32,500 nucleotides of DNA from Neocallimastix lanati (nom. inval.) (GCA_016946835.1 JACVTC010000113.1:50001-82500); one strand, 5' to 3'. Shown: positions 1 through 18,790, counted from the first letter of the stretch. A program made the numbers and translations. The notes: generated by a model from the letters alone, not told the origin.

Positions 1-282
1 ACGAATGACATAAATAAAATCTCTCTTTTTTTTTTTTTTTATTATTTTTTTTTTTTTATTATAAATTAAAAAAATTTAAAATGATTATTAATATGAATTA
101 ATTAGTGTAATATTTTTCGTTAATTGCATATATATATAAGTATAAATTAAACTTAAAATACAAGTATGTATTCCTTCAGAGATATTAGGAGATGTATCGG
201 TAACGAAATCCAATAGAAAATAAAGTTCCAAGGTCCAAGAATGGTTAGGGAATGTCAAGTGGTTGTTGTAGAAGACCAATAT

Positions 283-319
<37 letters not shown>

Positions 320-1489
320 CAAGAGCCTTTAAGAGCGGTTAACATATTTCATTAGAACGAAAATGTAGTCTTTGGTATGGTATCGGATACGGTATCGGAG
401 TAAGTAAAAAAAAAAAAAAAAAAAAAGCTACCGGAAGTTTACGATTTAAGTAATTTGATAGTTTTTTCTTAAATTCTAAAGTGTCCAGATGAGGTTATTA
501 TTACTTGAAGGTGAATTGGTCAATTTTTTTTTTTAGATTGAGGAATAGGGAGTGTCTTGTCATCTATATCAAAAAGTATTTTTCATAAAAAAAAAAAAAA
601 AAAAAAACTTTTCGATAAAAACTATATCATCCATCCTTGGATTCATTATGAATTGTATTTTATTTGAGAGGCTAGATTGAGTTTGAATATAAAAGTTAAA
701 AAAAAATAAAATAAAATAAAATAAAAAAATACAAATAAAAAAAATAAAAAAAACTATAAAAAAAAATTTTTCAAGGGGGTGGGGGAGGGAAGTGAAGTAC
801 TGAAAAAAAAAAAAATGATGTGTGTCGGGAACGGAACAGGAGAGAATCTTTGGGGAAGATGGAAAATAATCTGAGTATTCTTGAAAGAAAGAAAAAAAAA
901 GAAAGAAGGAAAGAAAAAAAGAAAGAAAGGAAGGAAGAAAGAAAGAAAGAAAGAACGTCTGTTTTTTTTTTTTTTTTTTTTTGCTGTTTGAAGATCCAAC
1001 ACGATAGTTCAATTTTGAAGTTAAATTCTGAGAGGAGAAAAAAAAAAGTGAACATCGAACAAATTCTTTCTGTCTTTTTTTTTTTTTTTCTGGTTTCTTT
1101 AATTAAAAATTTTTTTTTAATATTTAAATCATTTAAACATTTTAACCATATTCATATTCAATAATTTAACGAAATCATTTTTATTGTTTTCTTCTTCTTC
1201 TTCTTCTTTTTTTTTTTTTTTTTGAAAAAAAATTTTTTAAGTAATTATTATAAAGATTCTGAAGTATTATTTGTTATATATTCTGTAAATATTATAATAA
1301 TTTCAATAGTCGATTTTATAGCTTTTTAAATAGTTTTTTTTTTTTTTTTTTTTTCAAAGGAATCTAAAAATTCCAAAAATAATTGGATATCATTATGTTT
1401 TAGCACTCACTTTTTTTTTTTTTTTAATTTTACCATAATTATTACTTATATATTTATTTTTTTTAAATTCTTTTAAATTCTTTGATTTT
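1..1489. other. Low-complexity AT-rich region without a supported gene
   Basis: This stretch holds long poly-T and poly-A runs (for example 285-315 and 403-426) and a (GAAA)n-like purine tract near 884-955. Between the runs lie short islands of higher complexity at about 160-280, 330-395, 425-560, 600-690 and 820-1060. Read on the minus strand, some islands give protein-like pieces, for example DDKTLPIPQSKKK near 520-560. The pieces lie in different frames and are separated by homopolymers and stops. They could be a decayed minus-strand gene or chance. No intact gene can be supported. Confidence 0.5.
884..955. repeat. (GAAA)n-like purine microsatellite
   Basis: This is an imperfect run of GAAA and GGAA units with interspersed A-runs on the plus strand. 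The long Lys/Glu/Arg or Phe/Ser frames that cross it are translation artefacts. Confidence 0.85.
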
Positions 1490-2252
1490 AGGGTTTAAAA
1501 AAGAAAAGTTCGAAATATACTTATAATAAATATACAAATCGTTATTATTTTCAACTTCATTATAATCATAATTTTTTTTTTTTTTTTTTTTTTTATTTAT
1601 TTATTTTATTTTTCTCTAAATGTTAACTTTTATAGTGAAAAACACAATATTTTATATTCATATTAGAAGAAAAAAACTTATTCTGTAGCATTAGATATCC
1701 CTATTTTAAAATCACAACGAAAAATATTTTTTTTATACATTTAATATATTATACTATTTATATGAATTTTTATTTATTTATTTATTTATTTATATTTATA
1801 TATATATATATATTTATTTATTTACTTTTTGCGGATGATATTGTTTTAGTTGCTCCATCTAAACAAGCTAGGGTTTAAAAAAGAAAAGTTCGAAATATAC
1901 TTATAATAAATATACAAATCTTTATTATTTTCCACTTCATTATAATCATAATTTTTTTTTTTTTTTTTTTATTATTTATTTATTTTATTTTTCTCTAAAT
2001 GTTAACTTTTATAGTGAAAAACACAATATTTTATATTCATATTAGAAGAAAAAAACTTATTCTGTAGCATTAGATATCCCTATTTTAAAATCACAACGAA
2101 AAATATTTTTTTTATACATTTAATATATTATACTATTTATATGAATTTTTATTTATTTATTTATTTATTTATTTATATTTATATATATATATTTATTTAT
2201 TTATTTACTTTTTGCGGATGATATTGTTTCAGTTGCTCCATTTAAACAAGCT
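1490..2252 (+). repeat. Tandem direct duplication, ~380-bp unit
   Basis: Copy 1 (about 1490-1869) and copy 2 (about 1870-2252) are nearly identical over their whole length, apart from homopolymer or microsatellite length changes and a few substitutions. Each starts at AGGGTTTAAAAAAGAAAAG and ends in the same 42 bp of LINE coding sequence, which reads FADDIVLVAPSKQA in copy 1 and FADDIVSVAPFKQA in copy 2. The junction cuts the reverse transcriptase frame of copy 1 after the Ala codon and restarts the non-coding part. The duplication therefore took place after the LINE had inserted. The two amino-acid differences lie in the copy that is joined to the rest of the frame. Confidence 0.93.
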
Positions 2253-3729
2253 CTTAAGAAAATTTTGAATAAAGTTCATGAATGGGCTATTAAGAATGAA
2301 ATGACTTTTGGAATTAATAAGTGTGCTACTCTTGTTGTAAAACCGATTTACTTTGTTAAACCAATAAACTATGAAGATCCATCTTTCTTTATTGGTAGTA
2401 AAAAATTACCTAAAACTGACAACTATACTTATCTTGGTATTCCTTTTGATGAATCTTTATCACTGAAACCTATACAATCCAAATTAAACAGTAATTTAAA
2501 TGTCAAGTTAAATTTGTACTTTCGATTTCTTATTAATAAATCTGTTCCTCTCCCATTGAAGAAATATGTTTTAATTTCGTTTATTCTTAGTCTTGTTATA
2601 TATTATGCTCCTCTCTTTGGTTCAAATAAGAGCAGATGTTCTAAAGCTCAAAAAATTATTAATAGAGGACTTTATTGGAGTTATGGATTTAAATCTCGCA
2701 ATTCTTCTGTTAGTCTCTATAATATTACTCGTGAATTGAGAATACCTCCTCTTTCAGCTATCTGTGCAATATCTCAATTACGATGCTTTAGAAAATGGAA
2801 AAATTCTTCATGTATTATTAATCATCTCACTAATAATATTCCTACTATGTCACATTACTCATGGACTAAAGAATCAAGGACTTTGGATAAGAAATTAATT
2901 GGTAAAAAAACAAATGAAATAAAAAAGTTTTATTGGGAAAGGGATGTCTTCAAACCCTCAAAAGCTAAAAAAGCAATTATTTACAAGGAGAATGATTTTG
3001 GATTTATTTCAGAAATCAGAAACTTAACAATTCAATATCCTAAGTATCAATTGGGTTTCTTTTGGATTTCTCGAATTAGGTGTGGTTTTAAATTTGACAT
3101 TAGTATTTCCATTAAAAGAAAAATCGTCTCAGAAGATTGCCCTAAATGTTGCCCTTGTTGTGGTGTTAGTGTACCTAGCTTTTCTCACTGGATCTTTGCC
3201 TGTAAAGAATTGGAAAATTACAGAAATAAATCTTTACCTTTTCTAGATGATCTCTTTTTGAAGTTTGCAATGATAATTGAACAAAAATCCTTGGATGTTT
3301 CTTTAGATTCAGAAAAGGATTATGATAATAATATTTATTATTATATATTGAGTGCACTTCTTGGTGGGCGTTCAATATATTCAAAAATTAAAGTTAATGA
3401 TGGGGAACAAAGACAATTAGTTGACAATATTTTTAAACAAAGTTCAACTTCGTCAACTGTTCCGTATTTTGTGGGGATTGCGGAGTTTCTAACAAACGTA
3501 ATACCATTAATTTGTCGATCTTTTAGTTTGATTGATGAAATGGTATTCCGTTGAATCTACCGTTACCAAGAGCGTCGACGTCGAAATGATGAGGCATGGA
3601 TTTTCACCTCCAGATACAGATTCGATTGATAACACTAATACTGAAATTATTTCTCGCAATAATGGACGTGGTGTTATTATCGAGGAATGGGAAAAGTTAG
3701 AGGCTATTGCTTCTAACACACTTTTATAA
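2211..3729 (+). pseudogene. LINE reverse transcriptase, C-terminal fragment
   Basis: The open frame starts at FADD (2211-2222); the first Met is at 2265 (M-NKVHEWAIKNEMTFGINKC) and the stop is at 3552-3554. After the catalytic FADD comes the thumb motif NYTYLGIPFD, a long basic region, and a C-terminal zinc-knuckle-like motif in the segment CCPCCGVSVPSFSHWIFAC near 3148-3205 (C-x2-C ... H-x4-C), as in zf-RVT tails of LINEs. The frame ends early at VFR-stop, while the +1 frame from about 3532 stays open to 3729 with ordinary codon use (KWYSVESTVTKSVDVEMM onwards). This suggests a frameshift near 3535-3555. The protein would copy LINE RNA at the target site in a full-length element; this fragment lacks the N-terminal two thirds. 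The clade (L1/Tad-like or other) cannot be fixed by eye. Confidence 0.88.
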
Positions 3730-3833
3730 TTTTATAATATATAATATTTTATTTCATGTATTTTATTTGTTATTTTTCATTTAATCCATGTAATTTTATT
3801 ATTATTATAAATTAAATAAAGTTATTCTCTAAG

Positions 3834-3889
<56 letters not shown>
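2211..3889 (+). mobile_element. 5'-truncated non-LTR retrotransposon (LINE) with poly(A) tail and TSD
   Basis: The element begins abruptly at the codons for the reverse transcriptase catalytic motif FADD and runs through the RT thumb and C-terminal region. It ends in a 3' UTR with AATAAA (3815-3820) and a 53-nt poly(A) tail (3837-3889). The 14-bp sequence TTATTTATTTACTT stands directly before the first base (2197-2210) and directly after the poly(A) tail (3890-3903), as expected for a target-site duplication. Truncation at the 5' end is typical of target-primed reverse transcription. ORF1, the endonuclease and the RT fingers and palm before FADD are missing, so this copy is dead. Confidence 0.9.
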
Positions 3890-3891
<2 letters not shown>

Positions 3892-3909
3892 ATTTATTTA
3901 CTTATTTAC

Positions 3910-3940
<31 letters not shown>

Positions 3941-3942
3941 TT
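3890..3942. repeat. (TTTA)n microsatellite, partly target-site duplication
   Basis: TTTA units with two C-containing units (TTAC) follow the LINE poly(A) tail. The first 14 bp repeat the sequence in front of the LINE. Confidence 0.85.
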
Positions 3943-4060
3943 CTAATACTATTTCATAAGTTGTTTGCTCTTTATTTTTTAATTTATAAATAGAAAAGCA
4001 ATGGTAAAAAAAATTCATTGCTTTAATATATGTTCGTATAATGAAATTTTGATAACTAAA
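3943..4060. other. AT-rich spacer
   Basis: This is a short spacer between the LINE target site and the transposase relic. No coding or structural signal was seen. Confidence 0.5.
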
Positions 4061-4156
4061 TTATGGTACTACATAGATTGTTCCATTTGCAATTATAATA
4101 TTATATTTCGAAAATAATTCACCTTGAAACGGAGATTGAAAAATTATTATATTTTG

Positions 4157-4190
<34 letters not shown>

Positions 4191-4330
4191 AATATTACAA
4201 AGCTTTCATCTCTTTTTTGCTTTATAATATCCTTATTCATCTGGAATTTCATCAAAAGTTTTTACATCAGGAGATAGTCGTTTATTTATATTTCTTAATA
4301 TTTGGAATTTAATTGTATTATATTCAGGTC
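4061..4330 (-). pseudogene. Decayed MULE-type transposase fragment
   Basis: Minus-strand pieces in two frames read PEYNTIKFQILRNINKRLS, then DVKTFDEIPDE followed by a stop. After a frame change come RDESFVIF, a lysine run coded by a ~32-nt homopolymer, and FQSPFQGELFSKYN plus IIANGTIYVVP, ending in a stop. From family knowledge, the last part resembles the start of the MULE transposase catalytic domain, where a hydrophobic strand runs into an A-D-(G/A)-T motif carrying the first catalytic Asp. Here that residue is Asn (ANGT). Weaker coding-like traces continue to about 4490. Stops, frameshift, homopolymer insertion and loss of the Asp all mark a dead copy. The family call comes from memory of related fungal proteins, not a search. 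Confidence 0.6.
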
Positions 4331-5024
4331 ATTATAAATTCCATTTCTTGTGAAATTTTTATTAAATGCATATTTTCGTTTTTTATATCAAACCGAGCTG
4401 AACTTTTTTTCTAATTTCTTCTTTAAATTTTATATTTCACTATTAACACTGAGGCATCAAATTCTTATTGGAGATCATTTTGAAAACTTTTATATTTTAG
4501 GATCTCCTTTTTATCGTTTAAAATAATGAAAGGATTTAAATTTATTTTATGTTTTTATATTCAGTACATCTATATACTTTTTGAATTATCCTTCTTTGTT
4601 TTTGAAAAATTATATTTATATTTTTTTATTTATTAATAATTTGTTCTTTTCCTCGATTTATTTCACTTATTTCAATTTTTAGATTTTTTTTTTCTTTCCA
4701 TTTTTTAATGATTAAAAATAAAATATATTTAATTTTTTATAATTTATTACTTATTTATTTAATTTATTTTTTTTTATTATTTTATTTATTGATTATTTAT
4801 TTATTTATTTATTTTTTTTTTTTTTAAAAAAAAAAAAAGAATATTAACAATTATAATTAAAGTGTTTTTGAGATAACTTTTTTGTTGTTTAAATTTATAA
4901 AAAAAAAAAAAAAAAAAAAAATTAACCAAATTATTTAATTATTTTTATTTATTATTTATTTATTTATATTTATCTTTAAAAAAAAAAATTAAAAATGTGA
5001 GGCGTTAATTTATGAATTAAAATT
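4331..5024. other. AT-rich spacer
   Basis: Homopolymers and TTTA repeats dominate (about 4740-4980). No gene, tRNA or terminal inverted repeat was recognised. Up to about 4490 there may be further decayed transposase sequence on the minus strand. Confidence 0.5.
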
Positions 5025-5201
5025 TTATTTATAAGCCCCCTTCCGAAGTGCAACACATTCCATAAAAACCTCTTTGTGAGGAAAACCTTGGAAAAAGTCA
5101 AAAGGGCGTGATAGAACCAGATGCCATTTTATGCTATCCCATGAATTAACAACCAGGATAGAACCTGATTCGATTTTAGAAATGTAAAATGTTAAAAATG
5201 C
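5025..5201 (-). pseudogene. Unrecognised coding-like island, open frame of 58 residues
   Basis: About 150 bp (5035-5180) are clearly less AT-rich than the DNA on either side. The minus strand is open from 5201 to a stop at 5025-5027, reading SGSILVVNSWDSIKWHL, then LSRPFDFFQGFPHKEV and MECVALRKGAYK before the stop. The only Met lies 12 residues before the end and there is no signal peptide or splice acceptor, so this is more likely the 3' end of a gene or transposon than a whole gene. The mix of W, F, H, C and R is unlike the K/N/I/F output of random AT-rich DNA. I do not recognise the family. A structured RNA or SINE piece is the alternative. Confidence 0.3.
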
Positions 5202-6092
5202 TTATTATTATTTATTTATTATTTATTTTATTAATGAATTTAGACTATATAACTAAAAAGATAATTACTAGTTCTACAACTAATTATATTATTATATTTT
5301 ATATAATAATATTGCTCTACATTATTATTTATGTTATTCTAGAAAATATATGTGTCATATTTCTTTCCTATATAATGTAGTACACATGTACACATGTACA
5401 TACATTATAAATTATGATTTTTATTAACTTTTAGTTTGTACATACATTACAATAATATTATAAATTATGATTTTACTGAAAGTTATAACTCTTATATGCC
5501 AAACTTTACAATTATAAACATTTTAAACTATATGATCAAAGATATAGAGTTTTTTTTTTTACTTTTAAATTGAATTGATAATTTTTTTTTTTATTCATTT
5601 TATTTTTTATAAAAAAAAATTGTTATAAAAGTTTAAATTGTATATTAGTGATATAAAAAAAAAAAAAAAGTATATATATTATTATTATTTTTTTTTAACC
5701 TATTATATCATTATAAGAACATGTAAATTATTATATTATTATATATAATAATTATAAAAAGCTTTTTCCCTTTTTTTTTTTTTTTTCCTTTTTTTATATG
5801 AATTATACAAAAAATTTTATATGTATATATAAAAATTTTTTGAAAAGTAATATAATTAAAGTTTTTGAGATTTTTGAAAAAATAAAAATAAAAATAAAAA
5901 CAAAAAATAAAATTAAATATTTCATTATAACAAAAAATCACAATATATATAATACTAAAAAAAAAAAAATCTATCTTACTATTTTAACATTTAATAAGAA
6001 TATAATAATAAAAAATGAATTTTGAATAATTAATTATAAATAAGTAAAATTATACAATATATAATGAAAAAATGAATAAATAAGAATATAAA

Positions 6093-6131
<39 letters not shown>

Positions 6132-6308
6132 AAGAAAAATATAATATTTAAATATTCTCAATAATAATAATAATAATAACAAAAATAATGAGAAAATATA
6201 ATTAAATAAAATATAGAATTTAATATATGTATAGTTTTTATGAAAATTTCAGTTATATATACTGAGTAATTCTTTATATATATTATATATATATATATAT
6301 GTAGTAAG
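5202..6308. other. AT-rich spacer upstream of the first receptor
   Basis: TA-rich and homopolymer sequence. A direct repeat (GTACATACATTA ... ATAAATTATGATTTT) occurs at about 5397-5424 and again at about 5437-5475, the second copy with a ~10-nt insertion. A poly-A run covers about 6092-6129. The promoter of the receptor gene should lie in the last few hundred bases, but TATA-like sequence is everywhere here, so no site can be chosen. Confidence 0.5.
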
Positions 6309-14124
<7,816 letters not shown>

Positions 14125-14156
14125 TTTTATATCATATGATTTTAACAGTATTATTC

Positions 14157-14197
<41 letters not shown>

Positions 14198-15004
14198 GAT
14201 CTATATACAAAAATTATATCTTAAAATATAATTTTTAATCGAATTTTTTAATAATAATTTTAGAAAAATCTATATTTGAAAATAATATACAATATAATTA
14301 GTATAGAAAAAAATAAATAACATAGAATAAATTTTTTAGTATTTCTTAAATATTAAATATTGTATATTTTTTTTAATACTAAAATGATATATAAATATCA
14401 TAAATTATTATAATAATTTAAAATATAACAAAAGAAGTTTTTCTTATGTATATCTTCTTTATATAAAAAAAATAAATTATTCCTACATTATAGAATGTAA
14501 AAAATTTAAATAAAATAAAAAAAAATAAAATACAATAAATTGTATTTTTGTACAACTATTTTTTTTTTTTTAATAAATTATTATAATTTTAAATATACAA
14601 AATAAATTTATATATATATCTTTTTTTTTTTTTTTTTTATTAAACTTTCTTTTTAATTCTTCATTGTAATTATCAAATATAAAAAATTATTGCTTTTATT
14701 TAAAAAAAAAAAAATATATATATATATATATAATTTTTTAATAAAAATACTTTTTTATAAGTATATATACTAAAAGTTTTTATATCATATATTTTAGATA
14801 ATTTTTTTTTATTTATTTACTTTATTTTATTTTTATAAAATATTTTCTTATTCTTGTTTCAAAATTATTCATTTTTTAATTATATAGTGAAATTTAGAGT
14901 TTTTTAAATTTTTTGGTAAAAGAACCTTTTGTATATTTGGGATATAAATTTTTTAATGTTTGGGATATAAAAATCACTCAATATAAAAGTATTTTATTTA
15001 ATTT

Positions 15005-15062
<58 letters not shown>

Positions 15063-15540
15063 ATATATATATATATTAATTTTTTTTAGATTAGATTTAA
15101 AAAAAATAATTTAAAAAACTATAAAAGAATTAAATTTTATAGCCCATTTAAAAATTTCTCACCTTTTAAATATCTTTCTCTATTCAAAATTATCAATTTT
15201 AAAATTTTATGAAATATACAAAAAAAAAAAAAAAAAAAATTTTTTTTTTCTTACTATATAATAAATTTATTATCCATTAATAATATAATTAATTAGTATC
15301 ATTTTAAATATTTTATCATATTCTCATTCTTTTTTTTTTTTTGAATTTAAGCTTCATAAAATCTTACATGTTATCATATTAAAAATATATAATATTAAAA
15401 TAAATAAAATAAAGCATATCTATATTTTTAATATTGCAAAATTTTATGTAAAAAAAAAAAAAAAAAAAAATGAAAAAAAAAATTTTTAATACAAATATTA
15501 ATATTTAAAATTAATTAAATCTCAACAATTAAAGCATATC

Positions 15541-15591
<51 letters not shown>

Positions 15592-16129
15592 ATCAAATAA
15601 AAAATAAAAATAAGCAAGCAATCAAGTTTTTTTTTTCTTTTTATTTTATTTTTTTTTTTCTTAATACTTTTATATTTTTAATTATTCTTTATATTCTCTA
15701 TTCATATAATTTTCTTTGATTAAGAAGTACAATATAGTTTAAAAGAAATAATATTTATTTGCAAATCTTATTTTTTTTTTTTTTTTTAAAGTTGCATACA
15801 TTATAATATCTTTAGAGATCAATTTAGTCTTTTAAAAATATGTAAATAATTAAAAATTAATTTTAATTTTTAATATAAATATAAAAATAAAAATAAAAAT
15901 AAAAATAAAAATAAAAAAAAAAAAAAAAAAGAAAATATATAAATATTTCTTATTATTAATCTATTTATATATTATTTCATATTATTATTCCCTTTTTTAA
16001 ATATAATTATTACATATATTTAACTCTTTAAATAGAAAAATCTTTTGATAAAAGGAAATAAATACATAAATAATTATATTAATTTTTGGATATAACATAA
16101 TTTTTAAATAATTTCAAGAAATATAAAAA
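14125..16129. other. AT-rich intergenic spacer
   Basis: Poly(A) tracts lie at 14161-14194, 15006-15061 (56 nt) and 15542-15589 (48 nt), with short TA repeats and (AAAAAT)n near 15880-15915. The decamer AAAGCATATC occurs twice, about 120 bp apart (~15412 and ~15531). No coding exon was seen on either strand. The region includes the 3' flank of receptor A and the promoter of the SAXO gene. Confidence 0.5.
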
Positions 16130-16272
16130 ATGACTGAAAAAGTTGATTCTCCTATTGAAATGACAGAAGATCACAGATGCATTTGTGAAGGTTAATATAT
16201 AATTAAAAATAATATATATATATATATATATTTATATAAATTTATATATAAATGTATTTATTTATTAATTTT

Positions 16273-16304
<32 letters not shown>

Positions 16305-16772
16305 TCTTAAATTATTATAATAGTATGTAATTGTAATAAGCATCATCATTGCCAGGTCTCACAAAAAAGAAAAAGTGGACAACCAATGGAAAAGTCTACA
16401 GGTAAAAAAAAATATTTTATAAAGCAATTTTTTTTTAACTAAAATGTTTTATTAATAAACAATTTTTCAAATAAAATATTTTATTTTTACATTTATTCAT
16501 ATTAAAAACAATAACAATAATAATAATAATGATATGATTTAAATAAATAGAATATTCTGATAATTATATTAAAAAGGAAGTTCCAAGGCAACAAAATTAC
16601 AAAAGAGATTTTATATATAAAGATACTGGAAAATTTGATAGTTCTACAAGTTATAATGAACAATATGTTAAATATCCACTTGAAGTTAGGGTTTCTGTAT
16701 GTGTCTTATATCTCTATATATTTAATAATAATAAAAAATATTAAAAATATTAATATTAATTTAAATTTAATT

Positions 16773-16821
<49 letters not shown>

Positions 16822-17451
16822 TAATAATAATAATATATAATAATAATTTGTTAATAAAAAAAAATAATTTTAATTGATATCATATATGTATATTAATAAA
16901 ATAGAAAACAGTAAATAAATATGTACCAAATGATACAAAATTTGATGGAACAACTACATTTAAAGAAGATTACCCAGAATGGAAAGTTAAACCAGACCCA
17001 AGAGTACACCGTAATAATAAACCTTTACCTGATACAAAATTTGTTGGAGAAAGTACATTTACTTCTGATTATATTCCTTGGGAGGTTAAACCATTAGCAA
17101 GACCTCCCAGAGCCCAGTATGTAGCTAGTAAAGGTAAAATTGGTATAAGTACTACAAAAGATGATTATAAGCCATGGGAAGTTCATCCTCTTCCTCCAAA
17201 AGAAAAAATTCCATTTATCTCTCAAAAAGATGATCGAGATTTCAAAAGTACTAATCATAATGATTTCATAGAAATGAAAGTTCCAATTTATCATGTAAAG
17301 GTAATTAAAATAATATATAAATATATATATATATATATATAATGAAAAATATATACATATATTTTAAAATAATAAAATATTAAAAGAAAAAAAATTTTAA
17401 AAATATAATAATATTATTATTAATAATTTTACATATATTATTCATTGTATA

Positions 17452-17524
<73 letters not shown>

Positions 17525-18277
17525 TAGCCAAAAAGAACATATGTTCCATCAAATGAAAAATTGGAAAGTTCGACAACAAATAGTGATGCATACAAGCCAT
17601 GGGAAGTTGAAAGGAATATTTTCAAGCCCAAAAGATCATATATTAATGTTCCAGATGACAGAGATTTCAAAAGTACTAATTCTACTACATATGTTCCACA
17701 ACCTATTCATCCTAGAGAACAAATTGTATGTATATTATATTTAAATGAATAGAAATAATTTGAAATTTTTTTTTTTATTTTTGTCATTATTTTTTTATTT
17801 ATTTAATTTATTGATAAAGAAAAATTCATTAATAATTTATATTTTAATATATATATATATATTTAATAAAAAATAAAAAATAAAAAAAAGCCACCAAAAC
17901 AATATGTTCCAAATAATTTACCATTTGATGGTGCAACAAACAATCGTTTAGATTATATTAAATGGCCAATTCAAAAGAAATACATTAGAGAAAAGGAAGA
18001 ATTTGTAACTCCAGGAAAATTTGAAGGTGATAGTACCTATAGAACAACATATATACCAAAAGCTATACCAAAACGTTTAGCTAAGATGAAACAATACATA
18101 CCAAAATCAGGAAAGTTTGATTTCAAATCATTAACTCAAGCAGATTTCAAAGATCCAGGAAGAATTGAAATACCTAAAGGTTATGGTCCAAACTACAAAT
18201 ACATATGTGAACCAGATACTCGTGACTTCCTTAGTGAAACTCATGAAAAGCATAATTATAAATCTTTGAGTAAATAA
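16130..18277 (+). CDS. SAXO-like stabilizer of axonemal microtubules
   Basis: A protein of 421 residues in 6 exons: 16130-16190, 16324-16401, 16551-16696, 16905-17300, 17528-17725, 17891-18277, all GT-AG and in frame. SAXO (FAM154) proteins bind along microtubules of axonemes and centrioles and stabilise them. The N-terminus has the family's Cys-rich start (CICEVCNCNKHHHC, ~residues 17-31). About ten degenerate repeats follow, of the type F-x-G-x-(S/T)-T-x3-DY-x2-W-x-(V/P): DTKFDGTTTFKEDYPEW, DTKFVGESTFTSDYIPWEV, KGKIGISTTKDDYKPWEV, and NLPFDGATNNRLDYIKW with PGKFEGDSTYRTTYIP in the last exon. These match the Mn modules of the family, and the length is usual for it. Only flagellated or ciliated lineages need such a protein, so the organism should make zoospores. 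The intron at 17301-17527 carries an (AAT)n tract. An alternative 3' exon may exist (18642-18790). Confidence 0.9.
17454..17524. repeat. (AAT)n microsatellite in SAXO intron 4
   Basis: About 23 AAT units lie directly before the acceptor TATAG of exon 5 (17528), so no pyrimidine-rich tract precedes the acceptor. Confidence 0.9.
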
Positions 18278-18641
18278 TAATAATTATTATTATTATTAAT
18301 TTTTTTTTTTTTTTTTTTTTTATTTTTATTAATTAATTATTATCTTAATTATACAATATTATTGTAATAATTATTGTTATATATAATTTTTTGATTTATA
18401 TTTTTTTTTGTATTATATTTTTTATTTAAAAAAGAAAAATAATAATATTTATTGTTATAATTTTATTTTTTTTTAAAAAAAAATATATATATTCTTTTTT
18501 GTTATTAATATATAATATTTATCATCAAAATAAAAAAATCAAAATAAAAAAATTTTTTTTTAATATTTTATATATAATTCATTAAATTATTATTTTTTTT
18601 TTTTTTAATTATTTTAATAATAATAATTTGGGATAATATAG

Positions 18642-18790
18642 AAATATGTGAAGCAGTTAAGAGAGCTAATATGAATATTCCTCTTGAGAAACTTCCAAAT
18701 GGTCATCAATATTTTAAATTAGAAGTATTACAAAGTAAAAAGGTCAATCCAGATAAAGTTAAAACTGCTCTTGAAACAGTAGCTGTATAA
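18642..18790 (+). pseudogene. Orphan coding-like exon (possible alternative 3' exon of the SAXO gene)
   Basis: After an ATATAG acceptor, 149 nt read ICEAVKRANMNIPLEKLPNG, then HQYFKLEVLQSKKVNPDK and VKTALETVAV before a TAA stop. The codon use looks coding and differs sharply from the flanks. I do not recognise the protein. There is no partner exon nearby except the SAXO gene, whose last exon contains a GTAAAT donor at 18270, eight bases before the end of its stop codon. Splicing from there to 18642 keeps the frame and would add about 49 residues in place of the last two, giving ~468. The frame match has a one-in-three chance of being accidental. The alternative is a relic of an unrelated gene. 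Confidence 0.4.

Noticed and set aside
569-1164. Overlapping long frames rich in Phe/Ser or Lys/Glu
   Set aside because: They come from homopolymers and the GAAA microsatellite and lie on both strands at once. No domain is visible.
5397-5475. Direct repeats with ACATGT palindromes as a mobile-element end
   Set aside because: Short, AT-rich and without any coding or terminal repeat context.
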